Positions 29,936-38,926 of a DNA stretch of 64,000 nucleotides are shown piece after piece (within the stretch, counting starts at the first letter, position 1; each line of letters starts with the position of its first letter). The position numbers and the translations under genes were made by a program. Location of the stretch: NCBI GenBank assembly GCA_963774345.1, contig CAVZFB010000048.1, forward strand, positions 57,835 to 121,834. Direction: 5' to 3'. Source of the DNA: AP-15 sp963774345. Its GTDB lineage: Bacteria; Pseudomonadota; Alphaproteobacteria; ATCC43930; CGMCC-115725. The notes beneath the pieces were generated by a model that searched no databases, was not told where the DNA came from, and saw only the letters and a list, made by a program, of their open reading frames with translations.

Positions 29936-30588
29936 CCAACTCGATCCATGATATGGGCGGCATGCACGGCTTCGGCCGGGTCGAGCCAGAGCCCAACGAG
30001 CCGCCGTTCCACGAGAAATGGGAAGGGCGCGTCCTCGCCCTGCAACGCGCCACCGGCTTTTTAGGGTTGTGGACGATCGATAGCGGGCGCGCCTCGCTCG
30101 AAGCGTTGCCGCCGCTCGATTATCTTGCATCGTCCTATTACCGGCGCTGGTTTCTCGGGTTGGAGCGTCGTGTCGTCAGGCACGGCCTTGTCGGCGAGGA
30201 CGAGATTGCCGCCGGCCGTTCCTTGCGGCCCGGGATCAGGCTGAACCGCAAACTGACCGCATCCGACGCCGAGCACCCGCCTTTGACGAATTTCGCGCGT
30301 CCGGCGCCCGGACCGGCGCGCTTCGAAGAAGGCAACCGGGTGCGGACCAAAAACATCAACCCCGAAACTCATACCCGCCTGCCGCGCTATGTCCGCGGCA
30401 AGACCGGCACGGTCGAGGCCATCCGCGGCTGCCACGTCTTTCCCGACACGGCGGCGCTCGGCGCCGGCGACAACCCGCAATGGCTCTACACGGTCGTGTT
30501 TTCGGCGCGCGAATTGTGGGGTGAGGATGCCGATCCGTCGATCAAGGTGTCGATCGAGGCGTTCGAGCCGTATCTCTTGCCGGCATGA
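29932..30588 (+). CDS. nthB: Nitrile hydratase beta subunit
   Basis: The partner subunit of the heterotetramer. It begins MTNSIHDMGGMHGFGRVEPE, the family N-terminus that wraps the alpha subunit. It continues with HEKWEGRVLAL and YYRRWFLGLE, and ends in an SH3-like domain with FEEGNRVRTKN, RLPRYVRGKTG and YTVVFSARELWGEDA. At 218 residues it is full length. It overlaps both the alpha stop and the activator start by four bases, so the three genes form a tightly coupled operon. Confidence 0.96.
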   Translation: MTNSIHDMGGMHGFGRVEPEPNEPPFHEKWEGRVLALQRATGFLGLWTIDSGRASLEALPPLDYLASSYYRRWFLGLERRVVRHGLVGEDEIAAGRSLRPGIRLNRKLTASDAEHPPLTNFARPAPGPARFEEGNRVRTKNINPETHTRLPRYVRGKTGTVEAIRGCHVFPDTAALGAGDNPQWLYTVVFSARELWGEDADPSIKVSIEAFEPYLLPA

Positions 30589-30962
30589 GCGCAATCGACC
30601 GGATCGCCGAGGCGATCCCGGGCATCCTCCGCGATCCCGACGGCCCGGTGTTTCGCGAACCGTGGGAGGCCCACGCCTTCGCCATGGCCTTGGCATTGAA
30701 CGAGCGCGGGCTCTTCACTTGGCCCGAATGGGCCGCAACCCTCGCCGACGAAATTGAGCGCGGCCAGGCCGAGGGGGACCCTGATGCGGGCGACACCTAT
30801 TACCGGCACTGGCTCGCCGCACTCGAACGCCTAGTCGCCGAAAAGGCCGCGGCCGACCCCGCTACTCTGGCCCGCTACCGCGCCGCTTGGCATCGTGCCG
30901 CCCTGCGCACCCCGCACGGGGCCCCGATCGCGCTGAAGCCGGAGGATTTTGGCCCAGAATAG
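30585..30962 (+). CDS. Nitrile hydratase activator / accessory protein (P14K, beta-N-terminal-like)
   Basis: A 125-residue metallochaperone that loads cobalt into the alpha subunit by a self-subunit-swap in cobalt-type systems. It resembles the N-terminal half of the beta subunit: FREPWEAHAFAMALALNERGLFTWPEW and YYRHWLAALERLVAEK. The acidic C-terminal tail (LKPEDFGPE) is short. Presence of this protein agrees with the cobalt-type claw in the alpha subunit. It overlaps the beta stop (ATGA) and converges with gyrB 78 bases away. Confidence 0.9.
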   Translation: MSAIDRIAEAIPGILRDPDGPVFREPWEAHAFAMALALNERGLFTWPEWAATLADEIERGQAEGDPDAGDTYYRHWLAALERLVAEKAAADPATLARYRAAWHRAALRTPHGAPIALKPEDFGPE

Positions 30963-31039
30963 GCGCGACGCGTCCGACCCATCGCCCGAAATCCTTGAAG
31001 AGGCCGATCTCGGTGAGATAGCCGCGCATGCTCGATGGG

Positions 31040-33610
31040 TTATACGTCCAGATTGGCGACGCTCAGGGCGTTAGCTTGGATGAAGTCGCGGCGCGGTTCG
31101 ACGAGATCGCCCATTAGGGTCGAGAAAGTTTCCTCGGCCGAGTCGGCGTGGCTAACCTTGACCTGGAGCAGAGCGCGGACCTCCGGGTCGAGGGTTGTCT
31201 CCCACAATTGCTCCGGGTTCATCTCGCCGAGGCCCTTGTAGCGCGTCACCTCGATGCCACGGCGGCCCAGTTCCATGACCGCTTCGACCAGGCTCGTCGG
31301 TCCGGCGATCGGCCAGGCCTTGTCGCGCGCGGCCAGCGTGCCCAGGCGGTCGTAGGTCTGGCGTAGCCCGTTGCCGTCGGCGTCGAGCCGGCGCGCCTCG
31401 GCGCTGCGCAGTAGGGCCGCGTCGATCAGCCGGCGCTCGCTGACCCCTTGCCGGGTGCGGCCTAGAACCAGCCCTTCTCCGGCGATGACCTCGCCTTGCC
31501 AGCTGCGCTCGTGCTTCGGGGCGAGACGGTTGAGGCGCTCGGCGGTGCGGTGCGCAGCCTCGATCGCACGGTTCGGGTCAGCAAGCAGCGAGCCCGACAA
31601 CGCTCCGGCAATTGCCGCCTGCTCGACCACCGCGATGTCGCCGACCTTCGCGGCCAACGTCTGGAGCGAGCGGCGCTGGGCCCGTGCCTCGTCCAGCAAA
31701 GCGCGCAAATCGTTAGCCGCGCGCTCGACCCCGTCGAATTGGGTGAAGACCGCGTCGCGCAGCGCCGCGTCGATGCAATAGGCTTCGAGCGCCGGATCAT
31801 CCTTCAGATAGACCGCCTTTTGATTGCCGCGTTGCAGCCGGTAGAGCGGCGGCTGCGCGATGTAGAGAAACCCCTTGTCGATCAGGCTCGCCATCTGCCG
31901 GAAGAAGAAGGTGAGCAGCAGGGTGCGAATGTGGCTGCCGTCGACATCGGCGTCGGTCATGATGATGATGCGGTGGTAGCGCGCCTTGTCCGGGTCGAAA
32001 TCCTCGAGGCCGATCCCGGTGCCAAGGGCGGCGATCAAGGTGCCAATCTCGGCCGAGCCAAGCATCTTGTCAAAGCGGGCGCGCTCGACATTGAGGATCT
32101 TGCCCTTAAGCGGCAGGATCGCCTGAAAGCGCCGGTCGCGGCCCTGCTTGGCCGAACCGCCGGCGCTGTCGCCCTCGACGATGAACAGTTCGCTCTTGGC
32201 CGGGTCGCGTTCCTGGCAATCGGCGAGCTTGCCCGGCAGATTGGCGATATCGAGCGCTCCCTTTCGCCGCGTCAGGTCGCGCGCCTTGCGCGCCGCCTCG
32301 CGCGCGGCAGCGGCCTCCACCACCTTGGCGACGATTTTCCTGGCATCGGCCGGATGCTCCTCGAACCACTGCGTCAGCTTGTCGGCGACGATGCCTTCGA
32401 TCGCCGGGCGGACCTCCGAGGAAACGAGCTTATCCTTGGTCTGCGAGGAAAATTTTGGGTCGGGCACTTTGACGGACAGAACGCAGGTTAGACCCTCGCG
32501 CATGTCCTCGCCGGTTAGCGCCACCTTCTCCTTTTTGGCGATGCCGCTGTCATTGGCGTAGGCGTTGACGCTGCGGGTCAAGGCCGCGCGAAAACCGGCG
32601 AGGTGGGTCCCGCCATCGCGCTGCGGGATGTTGTTCGTGAAGCACAGCATCGTCTCGTGATAGCTGTCGGTCCACTCCATTGCGATTTCCAGGAGGATGT
32701 CGTCGCGTTCGCCGCGGATCGCGATCGGCGGCGCGTGCAACGCCTGCTTGGAGCGATCGAGATAGCGGGCGAAGGCTTCGAGACCGCCCTCGAAATGCAG
32801 GGCCACGCTCTTCGGTTCGACTCCGCGCGCGTCGTTCAGCACCAGGGTGACGCCGCTGTTCAGAAAGGCGAGTTCGCGCAGCCGATGCTCGAGCGTGGTG
32901 AAATCGAACTCGGTCTTGGTAAAGGTTTCGGTGCTCGGCAGAAAGGTGATCTCGGTGCCGGTGGCCGGTCCTTGGCGGCTCGATCCAGCGGGCCAAGGCG
33001 GGGCCGGCCCAACTTCGGCGAGCGGCGCTTCGGGCACGCCGTCGCGAAACCGTATGAACCATTCCGATCCGCCGCGAAAGACGCGCAGGTCGAGGTGCGA
33101 GGAAAGGCCGTTGACCACCGAGACGCCGACCCCGTGCAACCCACCCGACACCTTGTAGGCGTTCTGGTTGAATTTCCCGCCGGCGTGCAGGTGGGTCATG
33201 ATCACCTCGGCGGCGGATACCCCTTCCTCGTCGTGGATGCCGACCGGGATGCCGCGCCCGTTGTCGGTGACGGTGACCGAACCGTCGGCGTTCAAGGTCA
33301 CGACGACCGTGTCGCAATAGCCGGCCAGCGCTTCGTCGATCGCATTGTCGACGACCTCGTAGACCATGTGGTGGAGGCCGGATCCGTCATCGGTATCGCC
33401 GATATACATGCCCGGCCGCTTGCGCACGGCGTCTAGCCCACGCAATACCTCGATCGATTGCTCGTTGTAAGTTGCGTCTTCACCAATGCTGGTCACGCTG
33501 TTGTCATCGGGGCCAGCGGCGCCGTTGCCGTGCGTTGTGCCAGCCATAGGCGCAGCCCCAGGGATCGCGCCGGCCGATGCGTGCGGATCGGGTGCAGAGA
33601 TGTTTGCCAT
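31040..33610 (-). CDS. gyrB: DNA gyrase subunit B
   Basis: ATPase subunit of type IIA topoisomerase that introduces negative supercoils. The GHKL ATPase has EVVDNAIDEALAGYCD, TDNGRGIPVGIH and GGLHGVGVSVVN. The transducer domain has CFTNNIPQRDGGTHLAGFR. The TOPRIM domain has ELFIVEGDSAGGSAKQGRDR with the catalytic Glu and IIMTDADVDGSHIRTLLL with the metal-binding Asp pair. RYKGLGEMNPEQLWETT closes the C-terminal domain. It is intact over 856 residues, longer than the usual 800-805, partly through an extra 45-residue Gly/Ala/Pro-rich N-terminal extension. It ends the dnaA-dnaN-recF-gyrB series. Confidence 0.98.
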   Translation of the reverse strand: MANISAPDPHASAGAIPGAAPMAGTTHGNGAAGPDDNSVTSIGEDATYNEQSIEVLRGLDAVRKRPGMYIGDTDDGSGLHHMVYEVVDNAIDEALAGYCDTVVVTLNADGSVTVTDNGRGIPVGIHDEEGVSAAEVIMTHLHAGGKFNQNAYKVSGGLHGVGVSVVNGLSSHLDLRVFRGGSEWFIRFRDGVPEAPLAEVGPAPPWPAGSSRQGPATGTEITFLPSTETFTKTEFDFTTLEHRLRELAFLNSGVTLVLNDARGVEPKSVALHFEGGLEAFARYLDRSKQALHAPPIAIRGERDDILLEIAMEWTDSYHETMLCFTNNIPQRDGGTHLAGFRAALTRSVNAYANDSGIAKKEKVALTGEDMREGLTCVLSVKVPDPKFSSQTKDKLVSSEVRPAIEGIVADKLTQWFEEHPADARKIVAKVVEAAAAREAARKARDLTRRKGALDIANLPGKLADCQERDPAKSELFIVEGDSAGGSAKQGRDRRFQAILPLKGKILNVERARFDKMLGSAEIGTLIAALGTGIGLEDFDPDKARYHRIIIMTDADVDGSHIRTLLLTFFFRQMASLIDKGFLYIAQPPLYRLQRGNQKAVYLKDDPALEAYCIDAALRDAVFTQFDGVERAANDLRALLDEARAQRRSLQTLAAKVGDIAVVEQAAIAGALSGSLLADPNRAIEAAHRTAERLNRLAPKHERSWQGEVIAGEGLVLGRTRQGVSERRLIDAALLRSAEARRLDADGNGLRQTYDRLGTLAARDKAWPIAGPTSLVEAVMELGRRGIEVTRYKGLGEMNPEQLWETTLDPEVRALLQVKVSHADSAEETFSTLMGDLVEPRRDFIQANALSVANLDV

Positions 33611-33637
33611 ATTTTTCGCTATTGATGCCTTTTCGGG

Positions 33638-34855
33638 TCAGAAGGAATTTGCCGCTACGGTGCCCTCGCGGACCGTCAGAAACTGGGCCCGACCACGCAG
33701 CGGGGCGAACAGCGCCTCGTCGGTTCCGGTCAGCCAAACCTGACTCTCGAATCGTGCGAGGGCCTCGAACAACGCGGTGCGCCGGCCGGGATCGAGATGG
33801 GCGGCGATCTCGTCGAGCAGCAGCAGCGGCGGCTCGCCGCGCAATGCCCGCTGCAGCTCGGCGTGCGCCAGCAAAATTGAAATCAGCAGCGCCTTCTGCT
33901 CGCCGGTCGAGCCGAATTCGGCGGCGATCCCGGTTTGCGCCAGACTGACCATCAGATCGGACCGGTGCGGACCGATTGCGGCGCCGCCGGCAACGGCGTC
34001 GCTAGGCCGCGCGACGGCCAGCGCATCGGCAAATTTGGCCTCGGCGGCAAGTGCCGGCATTTCGTCGAGCCAATCCTCGACGGTGCCGGCGAGCCTGAGG
34101 CGTGCCTGCGGAAACGGCTTTTCGGCTGCGGAGCAGGCGCGGTCGAGCCGCTGCACGGCATCGCGCCGCGCCGCTGTGACGGCCACCCCTTGCGCCGACA
34201 TCACCCCTTCGAGGGCCGCCAGCCACGTCGGATCGGCTGGACCGTCACGCAACAGGCGTGCACGCTCACGCAGCGCCTGTTCATAAGCGCCGGCGCGCGC
34301 GGCATGCGCCGGGTCGAGCGCAACGACAAGACGATCGAGAAACCGGCGCCGACCGCCGGGGCCGTCGAGAAACAGCCGATCCATCGCCGGGGTCAACCAC
34401 ACCACGCCGAGGCGCTCGGCGAGTGCAGCTTGGCTGCGTGCCGGTTCGCCGTCGATGCGCACGGCCCGCTTGTCGCCATCGGCAGCGTCGCGGCCTGTGC
34501 CGATCCGCAAGGTGCCGCGACGGGTAGCCATCGTCGCTGCAACGGCCCAACCCCGGGTTGCAACCTCGACGATATCATCTCTGCGCGGTGCCATGTTCCG
34601 GTGGTCGATCTCGGTCAATCTGGTCCCGCGCAGCCCGCGGCCCGGCGCCAGAAACGACACGGCCTCGAGCAGATTGGTCTTACCCGCGCCGTTGGGGCCG
34701 GTCAGCACCACGGGCTCAGTGCCAAGGGCGAGTCTGGCCTCGCGGTAGTTGCGGAAATCGGTCAGCATCAGGCGGGTTACGCCGACCCGCCGATCGCCCA
34801 GCAAAAGGGCCGCGGCACCGGCGCTCCTACAGGCTTCCTGTGCCTCGGTTAGCAT
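33638..34855 (-). CDS. recF: DNA replication/repair protein RecF
   Basis: An SMC-like ATPase that helps load RecA at gaps. The N-terminal part has LMLTDFRNYREARLAL and the Walker A loop LTGPNGAGKTNLLEAVSFLAPGRG. The middle is variable. The C-terminal third has the signature STGEQKALLISILLAHAELQ and the Walker B region PLLLLDEIAAHLD, followed by QVWLTGTDEALF. At 405 residues it is slightly above average because of about 27 extra residues before the first strand; an internal start near LMLTDF is possible. It lies 66 bases downstream of dnaN and 27 upstream of gyrB. Confidence 0.95.
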   Translation of the reverse strand: MLTEAQEACRSAGAAALLLGDRRVGVTRLMLTDFRNYREARLALGTEPVVLTGPNGAGKTNLLEAVSFLAPGRGLRGTRLTEIDHRNMAPRRDDIVEVATRGWAVAATMATRRGTLRIGTGRDAADGDKRAVRIDGEPARSQAALAERLGVVWLTPAMDRLFLDGPGGRRRFLDRLVVALDPAHAARAGAYEQALRERARLLRDGPADPTWLAALEGVMSAQGVAVTAARRDAVQRLDRACSAAEKPFPQARLRLAGTVEDWLDEMPALAAEAKFADALAVARPSDAVAGGAAIGPHRSDLMVSLAQTGIAAEFGSTGEQKALLISILLAHAELQRALRGEPPLLLLDEIAAHLDPGRRTALFEALARFESQVWLTGTDEALFAPLRGRAQFLTVREGTVAANSF

Positions 34856-34921
34856 ACGGATTATATGGGGTTGACGGCCCCCGTTATCTACCGGGCGAGG
34901 TCGGGCAGCCCACTCGATCGC

Positions 34922-36064
34922 TCAAACTCGCATCGGCATAAGCACATAGAGCGCGCTTGGATCCGCGCGGTCGCGCACAATCGTTGGCGAGGCCGAATCC
35001 GACATGGCGAATTGCGCCCCTTCGCCATCTATCTGCGCGGTGATGTCTAGAAGGTACCGGGAGTTGAAGCCGATTTCGATTGGCTCGGCGAGATAGGTCG
35101 CGTCGATCTCCTCGACCGCGGTCCCGTTCTCGGGGCTCGTCGCCGAAACCGCGAGGCTGCCCCCGTTGGCACCGGGTACGATCGCGAGCTTGACCGCGCG
35201 GCTCTTCTCGGTCGAGATCGTCGACACCCGGTCCACCGCTTCGGCGAACTCTTTGCATTTGACTTCGAGGATCTTGTCGTTGTTTGACGGGATCACTCGA
35301 TCGTAATCCGGGAAGGTGCCATCGATCAGCTTCGAGGTCAGCGCCGCCTCACCCGTCGCAAAGCGTATCTTCGTCTCACTCAGCGAGACCTGGATCTCGT
35401 CTTCGCTCTCATCGACAAGCTTGCGCAGCTCGATTACCGTCTTTCGAGGGACGATGATGCCGGGCATTCCGGCTGCCCCCTCTGGCATCACCATTTCCAC
35501 CCGGGCTAGGCGGTGACCATCGGTCGCAACCGCGCGGATCACCGGCACCTCATCGTTTTTGGTCGTGTGCAGGTAAATGCCGTTCAAGTAATAGCGGGTT
35601 TCTTCGGTCGAGATCGCGAACCGCGTGCGATCGACCAAGCTGCGCAACTCGGCCGCCGTTAGCGCGAAATTATATGCCAAATCGCCACTCGCCATCACCG
35701 GGTAGTCTTCGGGCGGCAGGCACGCCAAGGTAAAGGTGGAGCGACCGGACCGCAACACCATGGCGCTACGCTCGCCGCTCGCATCAATCTCGATCTGGGC
35801 CCCCTCGCGCAATTTACGGACGATGTCATAGAGCGTGTGCGCCGGGGCGGTCGTGCGCCCCGGCCGCTCGATCCGGCTCGGCACCTGCTCGACGATCTCG
35901 AGATCCATATCGGTGGCGCTGAGCGCCAGGACCCCACCGTCCGCGCTGGAATCAGCGCGCAGCAACACATTCGACAGAATCGGGATCGTGTTGCGCCGTT
36001 CGACGACGCTCTGCACATGCCCTAGAGCCTTGAGGAGAGCGCCCCGTTCGATGGTGAGTTTCAT
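34922..36064 (-). CDS. dnaN: DNA polymerase III beta (sliding clamp)
   Basis: The ring-shaped processivity factor. It opens MKLTIERGALLKALGHVQSV and shows VVERRNTIPILSNVLL, ATDMDLEI, FTLACLPPEDYPVM, VRAVATDGHRLARVE-like sequence and the C-terminal FNSRYLLDI plus ALYVLMPMRV. The last residues form the hydrophobic partner-binding side. The length of 380 is normal and the frame is uninterrupted. It lies 175 bases downstream of dnaA on the same strand, a gap that may hold its own promoter. Confidence 0.97.
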   Translation of the reverse strand: MKLTIERGALLKALGHVQSVVERRNTIPILSNVLLRADSSADGGVLALSATDMDLEIVEQVPSRIERPGRTTAPAHTLYDIVRKLREGAQIEIDASGERSAMVLRSGRSTFTLACLPPEDYPVMASGDLAYNFALTAAELRSLVDRTRFAISTEETRYYLNGIYLHTTKNDEVPVIRAVATDGHRLARVEMVMPEGAAGMPGIIVPRKTVIELRKLVDESEDEIQVSLSETKIRFATGEAALTSKLIDGTFPDYDRVIPSNNDKILEVKCKEFAEAVDRVSTISTEKSRAVKLAIVPGANGGSLAVSATSPENGTAVEEIDATYLAEPIEIGFNSRYLLDITAQIDGEGAQFAMSDSASPTIVRDRADPSALYVLMPMRV

Positions 36065-36239
36065 ATTGGCTACACGCAGGTTGGCGGGCCGGGCGACACC
36101 CAGCCGGATTTTCCAGCCGATGCCCCCGTCGCGTCAGCCCGAAGGGCCGGCAGACGGGAACGCAGCTTACCACAGAACGACGCCGACCTCAGCACCCGGT
36201 TTTGCGACCTGTGGCCGGACCGCCGGCCGCGGGGCGCGG

Positions 36240-37682
36240 TCAGCTTTGCAGCATTCGCCGCAGCAGCTCGACGTCCTCGGCGAGCACCGGGTCGGTGAGC
36301 ATCAGCTCGTCGATCTTGCGCACCGCGTGGATCACGGTGGTGTGGTCGCGGCCGCCGAATTTGCGGCCGATCTCAGGCAATGATCGGGTCGTCAGCAGCT
36401 TGGCGAGATACATCGCGACTTGTCGCGGGCGCGCCACGATGCGGGCGCGCCGGTCCGAGGTCATCTCGACCAGCTTGATGTTGAAATGCTCCGCCACGCG
36501 CCGCTGGATCTCGTCGATCGTCACCCGCCGCTCGTGCGAGCGCAGCAGGTCGTGCAACTCCTCCTGTGCGCTTTCGAGTGTGATGTCGCGTCCGACGAGC
36601 TGCACGTTTGCAACGATCCGGTTCAGCGCGCCTTCCAACTCTCGGACATTCGAGGTGATCTTATGGGCCAGGAACTCCATCACCTTGCGAGGCAGTTGAA
36701 TATTGCTCTGTTCGGCTTTCGACTGCAGGATGCCGAGCCGCAGTTCGTAAGTGGTCGGGTGCAGATCAGCGACCAGCCCCCAGCCGAGGCGCGAACGCAT
36801 GCGCTCTTCGAGCCCTTCGAGATCGGAGGGCGACTTGTCGGCTGAGATCACGATCTGGCGGTTCTGGTCGACCAGCGCGTTGAAGGTGTGGAAAAACTCT
36901 TCTTGGGTTGATTCTTTGCCGCTGATGAATTGGACATCGTCGATCATCAGCAAATCGACTGAGCGGAATTCCTCCTTGAAGTCCATGGTCGATTTGAAGC
37001 GCAACGCACGAATGAATTGATACATGAACTTCTCGGCGGAAAGGTAGATCACCTTGCGGCCGCAGGCGTGCTTGCGGACGTGCCAAGCCACGGCGTGCAT
37101 CAAATGGGTCTTGCCAAGCCCGACCCCGCCATAGAGAAACAGCGGGTTGAACGGCACCATACGCACCGGGCCCGCGCAGGCCTCGGCCACTCGCCGTGCC
37201 GCGGCGTGGGCGAGTTCGTTGGGCTTGCCGACGACGAAGTTCTCGAACGTAAAGCGGGGATCTAGTCCCGATTGCTGCGCTCTGTCTTCGCCCATTTCGA
37301 ACACGCCCGCGGGCGCTGCGACGAGACCTGGCTCAGGACGGGTTTGCATGTGGTCCTCGCTGCGGCGAGAAATTGCTGCTCCGGGCGTGTGCACCGCCGG
37401 CGCAACGATCACTGAAACCCGTTTCACCTGCCGGTTCTGCGCACGCCATAACGCCAGAATCCGGTCGGCGTAATGCGAGGCGATCCAGTCGCGAAAAAAG
37501 CGCGCAGGTGCCCCGATCACCGCCTCGCCGCCATCTATCCGTTGCACGTTGACCGGGGCAAGCCAGCGGCGGTAGGCGGTTTCGCCTACCTCCTGTTTCA
37601 GCTGGCCGAGAACCCGGTTCCACTCGTATTGCGGCGTCGTCACCGCGCTTTCGGTGCCATTTCCCTGAGCCGTTTCCGCCAT
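36240..37682 (-). CDS. dnaA: Chromosomal replication initiator DnaA
   Basis: Binds DnaA boxes and opens the origin. Domain I is at about 15-85 (EWNRVLGQLKQEVGETAYRR). Domain II is a variable linker. The AAA+ domain III begins at FENFVVGKPNELAHAAARRV, with Walker A GGVGLGKTHLMHAV, Walker B LLMIDDVQFI and sensor motifs SRLGWGLVADL. The helix-turn-helix domain IV has KFGGRDHTTVIHAVRKI, the DnaA-box recognition signature. The ATG at 37682 (MAETAQ) follows a GGGGGGA stretch and is preferred over a GTG 20 codons upstream. The resulting 480 residues are normal. Confidence 0.97.
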   Translation of the reverse strand: MAETAQGNGTESAVTTPQYEWNRVLGQLKQEVGETAYRRWLAPVNVQRIDGGEAVIGAPARFFRDWIASHYADRILALWRAQNRQVKRVSVIVAPAVHTPGAAISRRSEDHMQTRPEPGLVAAPAGVFEMGEDRAQQSGLDPRFTFENFVVGKPNELAHAAARRVAEACAGPVRMVPFNPLFLYGGVGLGKTHLMHAVAWHVRKHACGRKVIYLSAEKFMYQFIRALRFKSTMDFKEEFRSVDLLMIDDVQFISGKESTQEEFFHTFNALVDQNRQIVISADKSPSDLEGLEERMRSRLGWGLVADLHPTTYELRLGILQSKAEQSNIQLPRKVMEFLAHKITSNVRELEGALNRIVANVQLVGRDITLESAQEELHDLLRSHERRVTIDEIQRRVAEHFNIKLVEMTSDRRARIVARPRQVAMYLAKLLTTRSLPEIGRKFGGRDHTTVIHAVRKIDELMLTDPVLAEDVELLRRMLQS

Positions 37683-38069
37683 TGCCGCATCCCCCCGATC
37701 AAGACGGCAGCACCATCCGATGAGTACTTGGTAAAGATCCACCTCTGTATGTCGTAAATATCAGCGCATCATGCGCTGCTATCTGAAGGTAGTACCTGTC
37801 CCCCTGTACCTGACATTATGATCATTAAGTGTGGGCAAGACGTTTTACATCTCGTCCCGATCGACATTTACAGGCCGCCAACGTGATTTATGATGGCGCA
37901 ATACCGCAATGCTAACTTATGTGTCGAAACGAAGGCAAGCCGACCGAAAGGAGAACGCGAAAGTTTTTTCAACCGGTCCGGCACCCGCGGCGCGGCCCCG
38001 ATGGCGCGCGGCATGCATGCGCCAACGTGTCGCAGTTGGTCGGGCGCGACGCCGGGCACCGGGGCGGGC
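37683..38069. other. Gap between dnaA and rpsT: dnaA promoter region, candidate origin
   Basis: 387 bases without a gene, visibly richer in A and T than the surroundings between about 37740 and 37970. It holds one 7-of-9 match to the DnaA box (TTGCCCACA, reverse strand of 37831-37839) and weaker ones, the palindrome GCGCATCATGCGC near 37764 and GCATGCATGC near 38016. The two flanking genes are both on the minus strand, so the dnaA promoter must lie here. Evidence for an origin is position and composition only. Confidence 0.35.
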
Positions 38070-38330
38070 TTAGAGCGCGTTGATACGGGCGGCGAGGCGG
38101 GAGAGTTTGCGCGAAGCCGTGTTCTTGTGCAGCACGCCCTTGGTGATCGCCCGATGCAGCTCAGGCTGGGCGACCTGAAAAGCAGACTGAGCCGCTTGCT
38201 TGTCGCCGGTCTCGATCGCGGTCTCGACCTTTTTGACGAAGGTGCGTACCCGGCTCATCCTCGAGCGATTGATCGCCGTGCGCTTCTCGGTCTGGCGAAA
38301 GCGCTTTTCCGCCGATTTGTGGGTGGCCAT
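38070..38330 (-). CDS. rpsT: 30S ribosomal protein S20
   Basis: Small-subunit ribosomal protein that binds 16S rRNA. ATG at 38330 gives MATHKSAEKRFRQTEKRTAI, the family N-terminus, and the 86-residue helical, Lys/Arg-rich chain ends in KNTASRKLSRLAARINAL. The open frame extends upstream but the added residues are not part of S20. Location beside dnaA is typical for alphaproteobacteria. Confidence 0.97.
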   Translation of the reverse strand: MATHKSAEKRFRQTEKRTAINRSRMSRVRTFVKKVETAIETGDKQAAQSAFQVAQPELHRAITKGVLHKNTASRKLSRLAARINAL

Positions 38331-38537
38331 GCTTCTTCGCCGAAAGAGGTGAAGAGGTCTTCTATAAGGAGGCCACCTGTGCGTCAACACCCAACGGCCG
38401 CAGCCCACCGAACCAGCCAATACCGCGGCGCGGCTGAGCCGCCAACAAAAGCTCGATGTCACCCACTAATCACGATATCGTGCGCGGCCGAGCAACAGAC
38501 CGGGCAGAGAACGCGACAACCGACAAGGAGCACGACC

Positions 38538-38891
38538 ATGGCGTCCATCCAACACGTGCATGTAAAGACCCGCGATCCCAAGCAGACGGCGCAATTCTAT
38601 GTCGACAATTTCGGGGCGACCATGAAGGCCGAGATTCCCGGCCGTGGTTTTCGCCTCGATCTGCATGGTCTGCAGCTCAACATCACCGGGCTGATCGCGA
38701 GCCAGAACCATGAGCAGCATTACGGCATCGAGCACATCGCCGTCGATACCGAGGATTATGACGGCACATTGGCCCGGATGCGCCAGAACGGTGTCAAGAT
38801 TCTCGAAGAAATGCCGCCCAACAACGGCCGGCGGGTGTGCTTTATCGAAGCGCCCGACGGCGCACAGATGGAATTAATCGAAAAGGTCTAG
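38538..38891 (+). CDS. VOC-superfamily (glyoxalase/bleomycin-resistance fold) protein
   Basis: A one-domain vicinal-oxygen-chelate protein of 117 residues. Two beta-alpha-beta-beta-beta units are seen: VHVKTRDPKQTAQFYVDNFG with metal-ligand His8, and IEHIAVDTEDYDGTLARMRQNG with His70 (about), ending CFIEAPDGAQMELIEKV with the Glu ligand. The sequence is close to lactoylglutathione-lyase-like or epimerase-like members; the reaction is unassigned. AAGGAG at 38525-38530 is 7 bases before ATG. The LLM oxidoreductase follows after 35 bases on the same strand. Confidence 0.88.
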   Translation: MASIQHVHVKTRDPKQTAQFYVDNFGATMKAEIPGRGFRLDLHGLQLNITGLIASQNHEQHYGIEHIAVDTEDYDGTLARMRQNGVKILEEMPPNNGRRVCFIEAPDGAQMELIEKV

Positions 38892-38926
38892 TCCTCCGTC
38901 TGGCAACATTCGCTGAGGCGGCGGGC

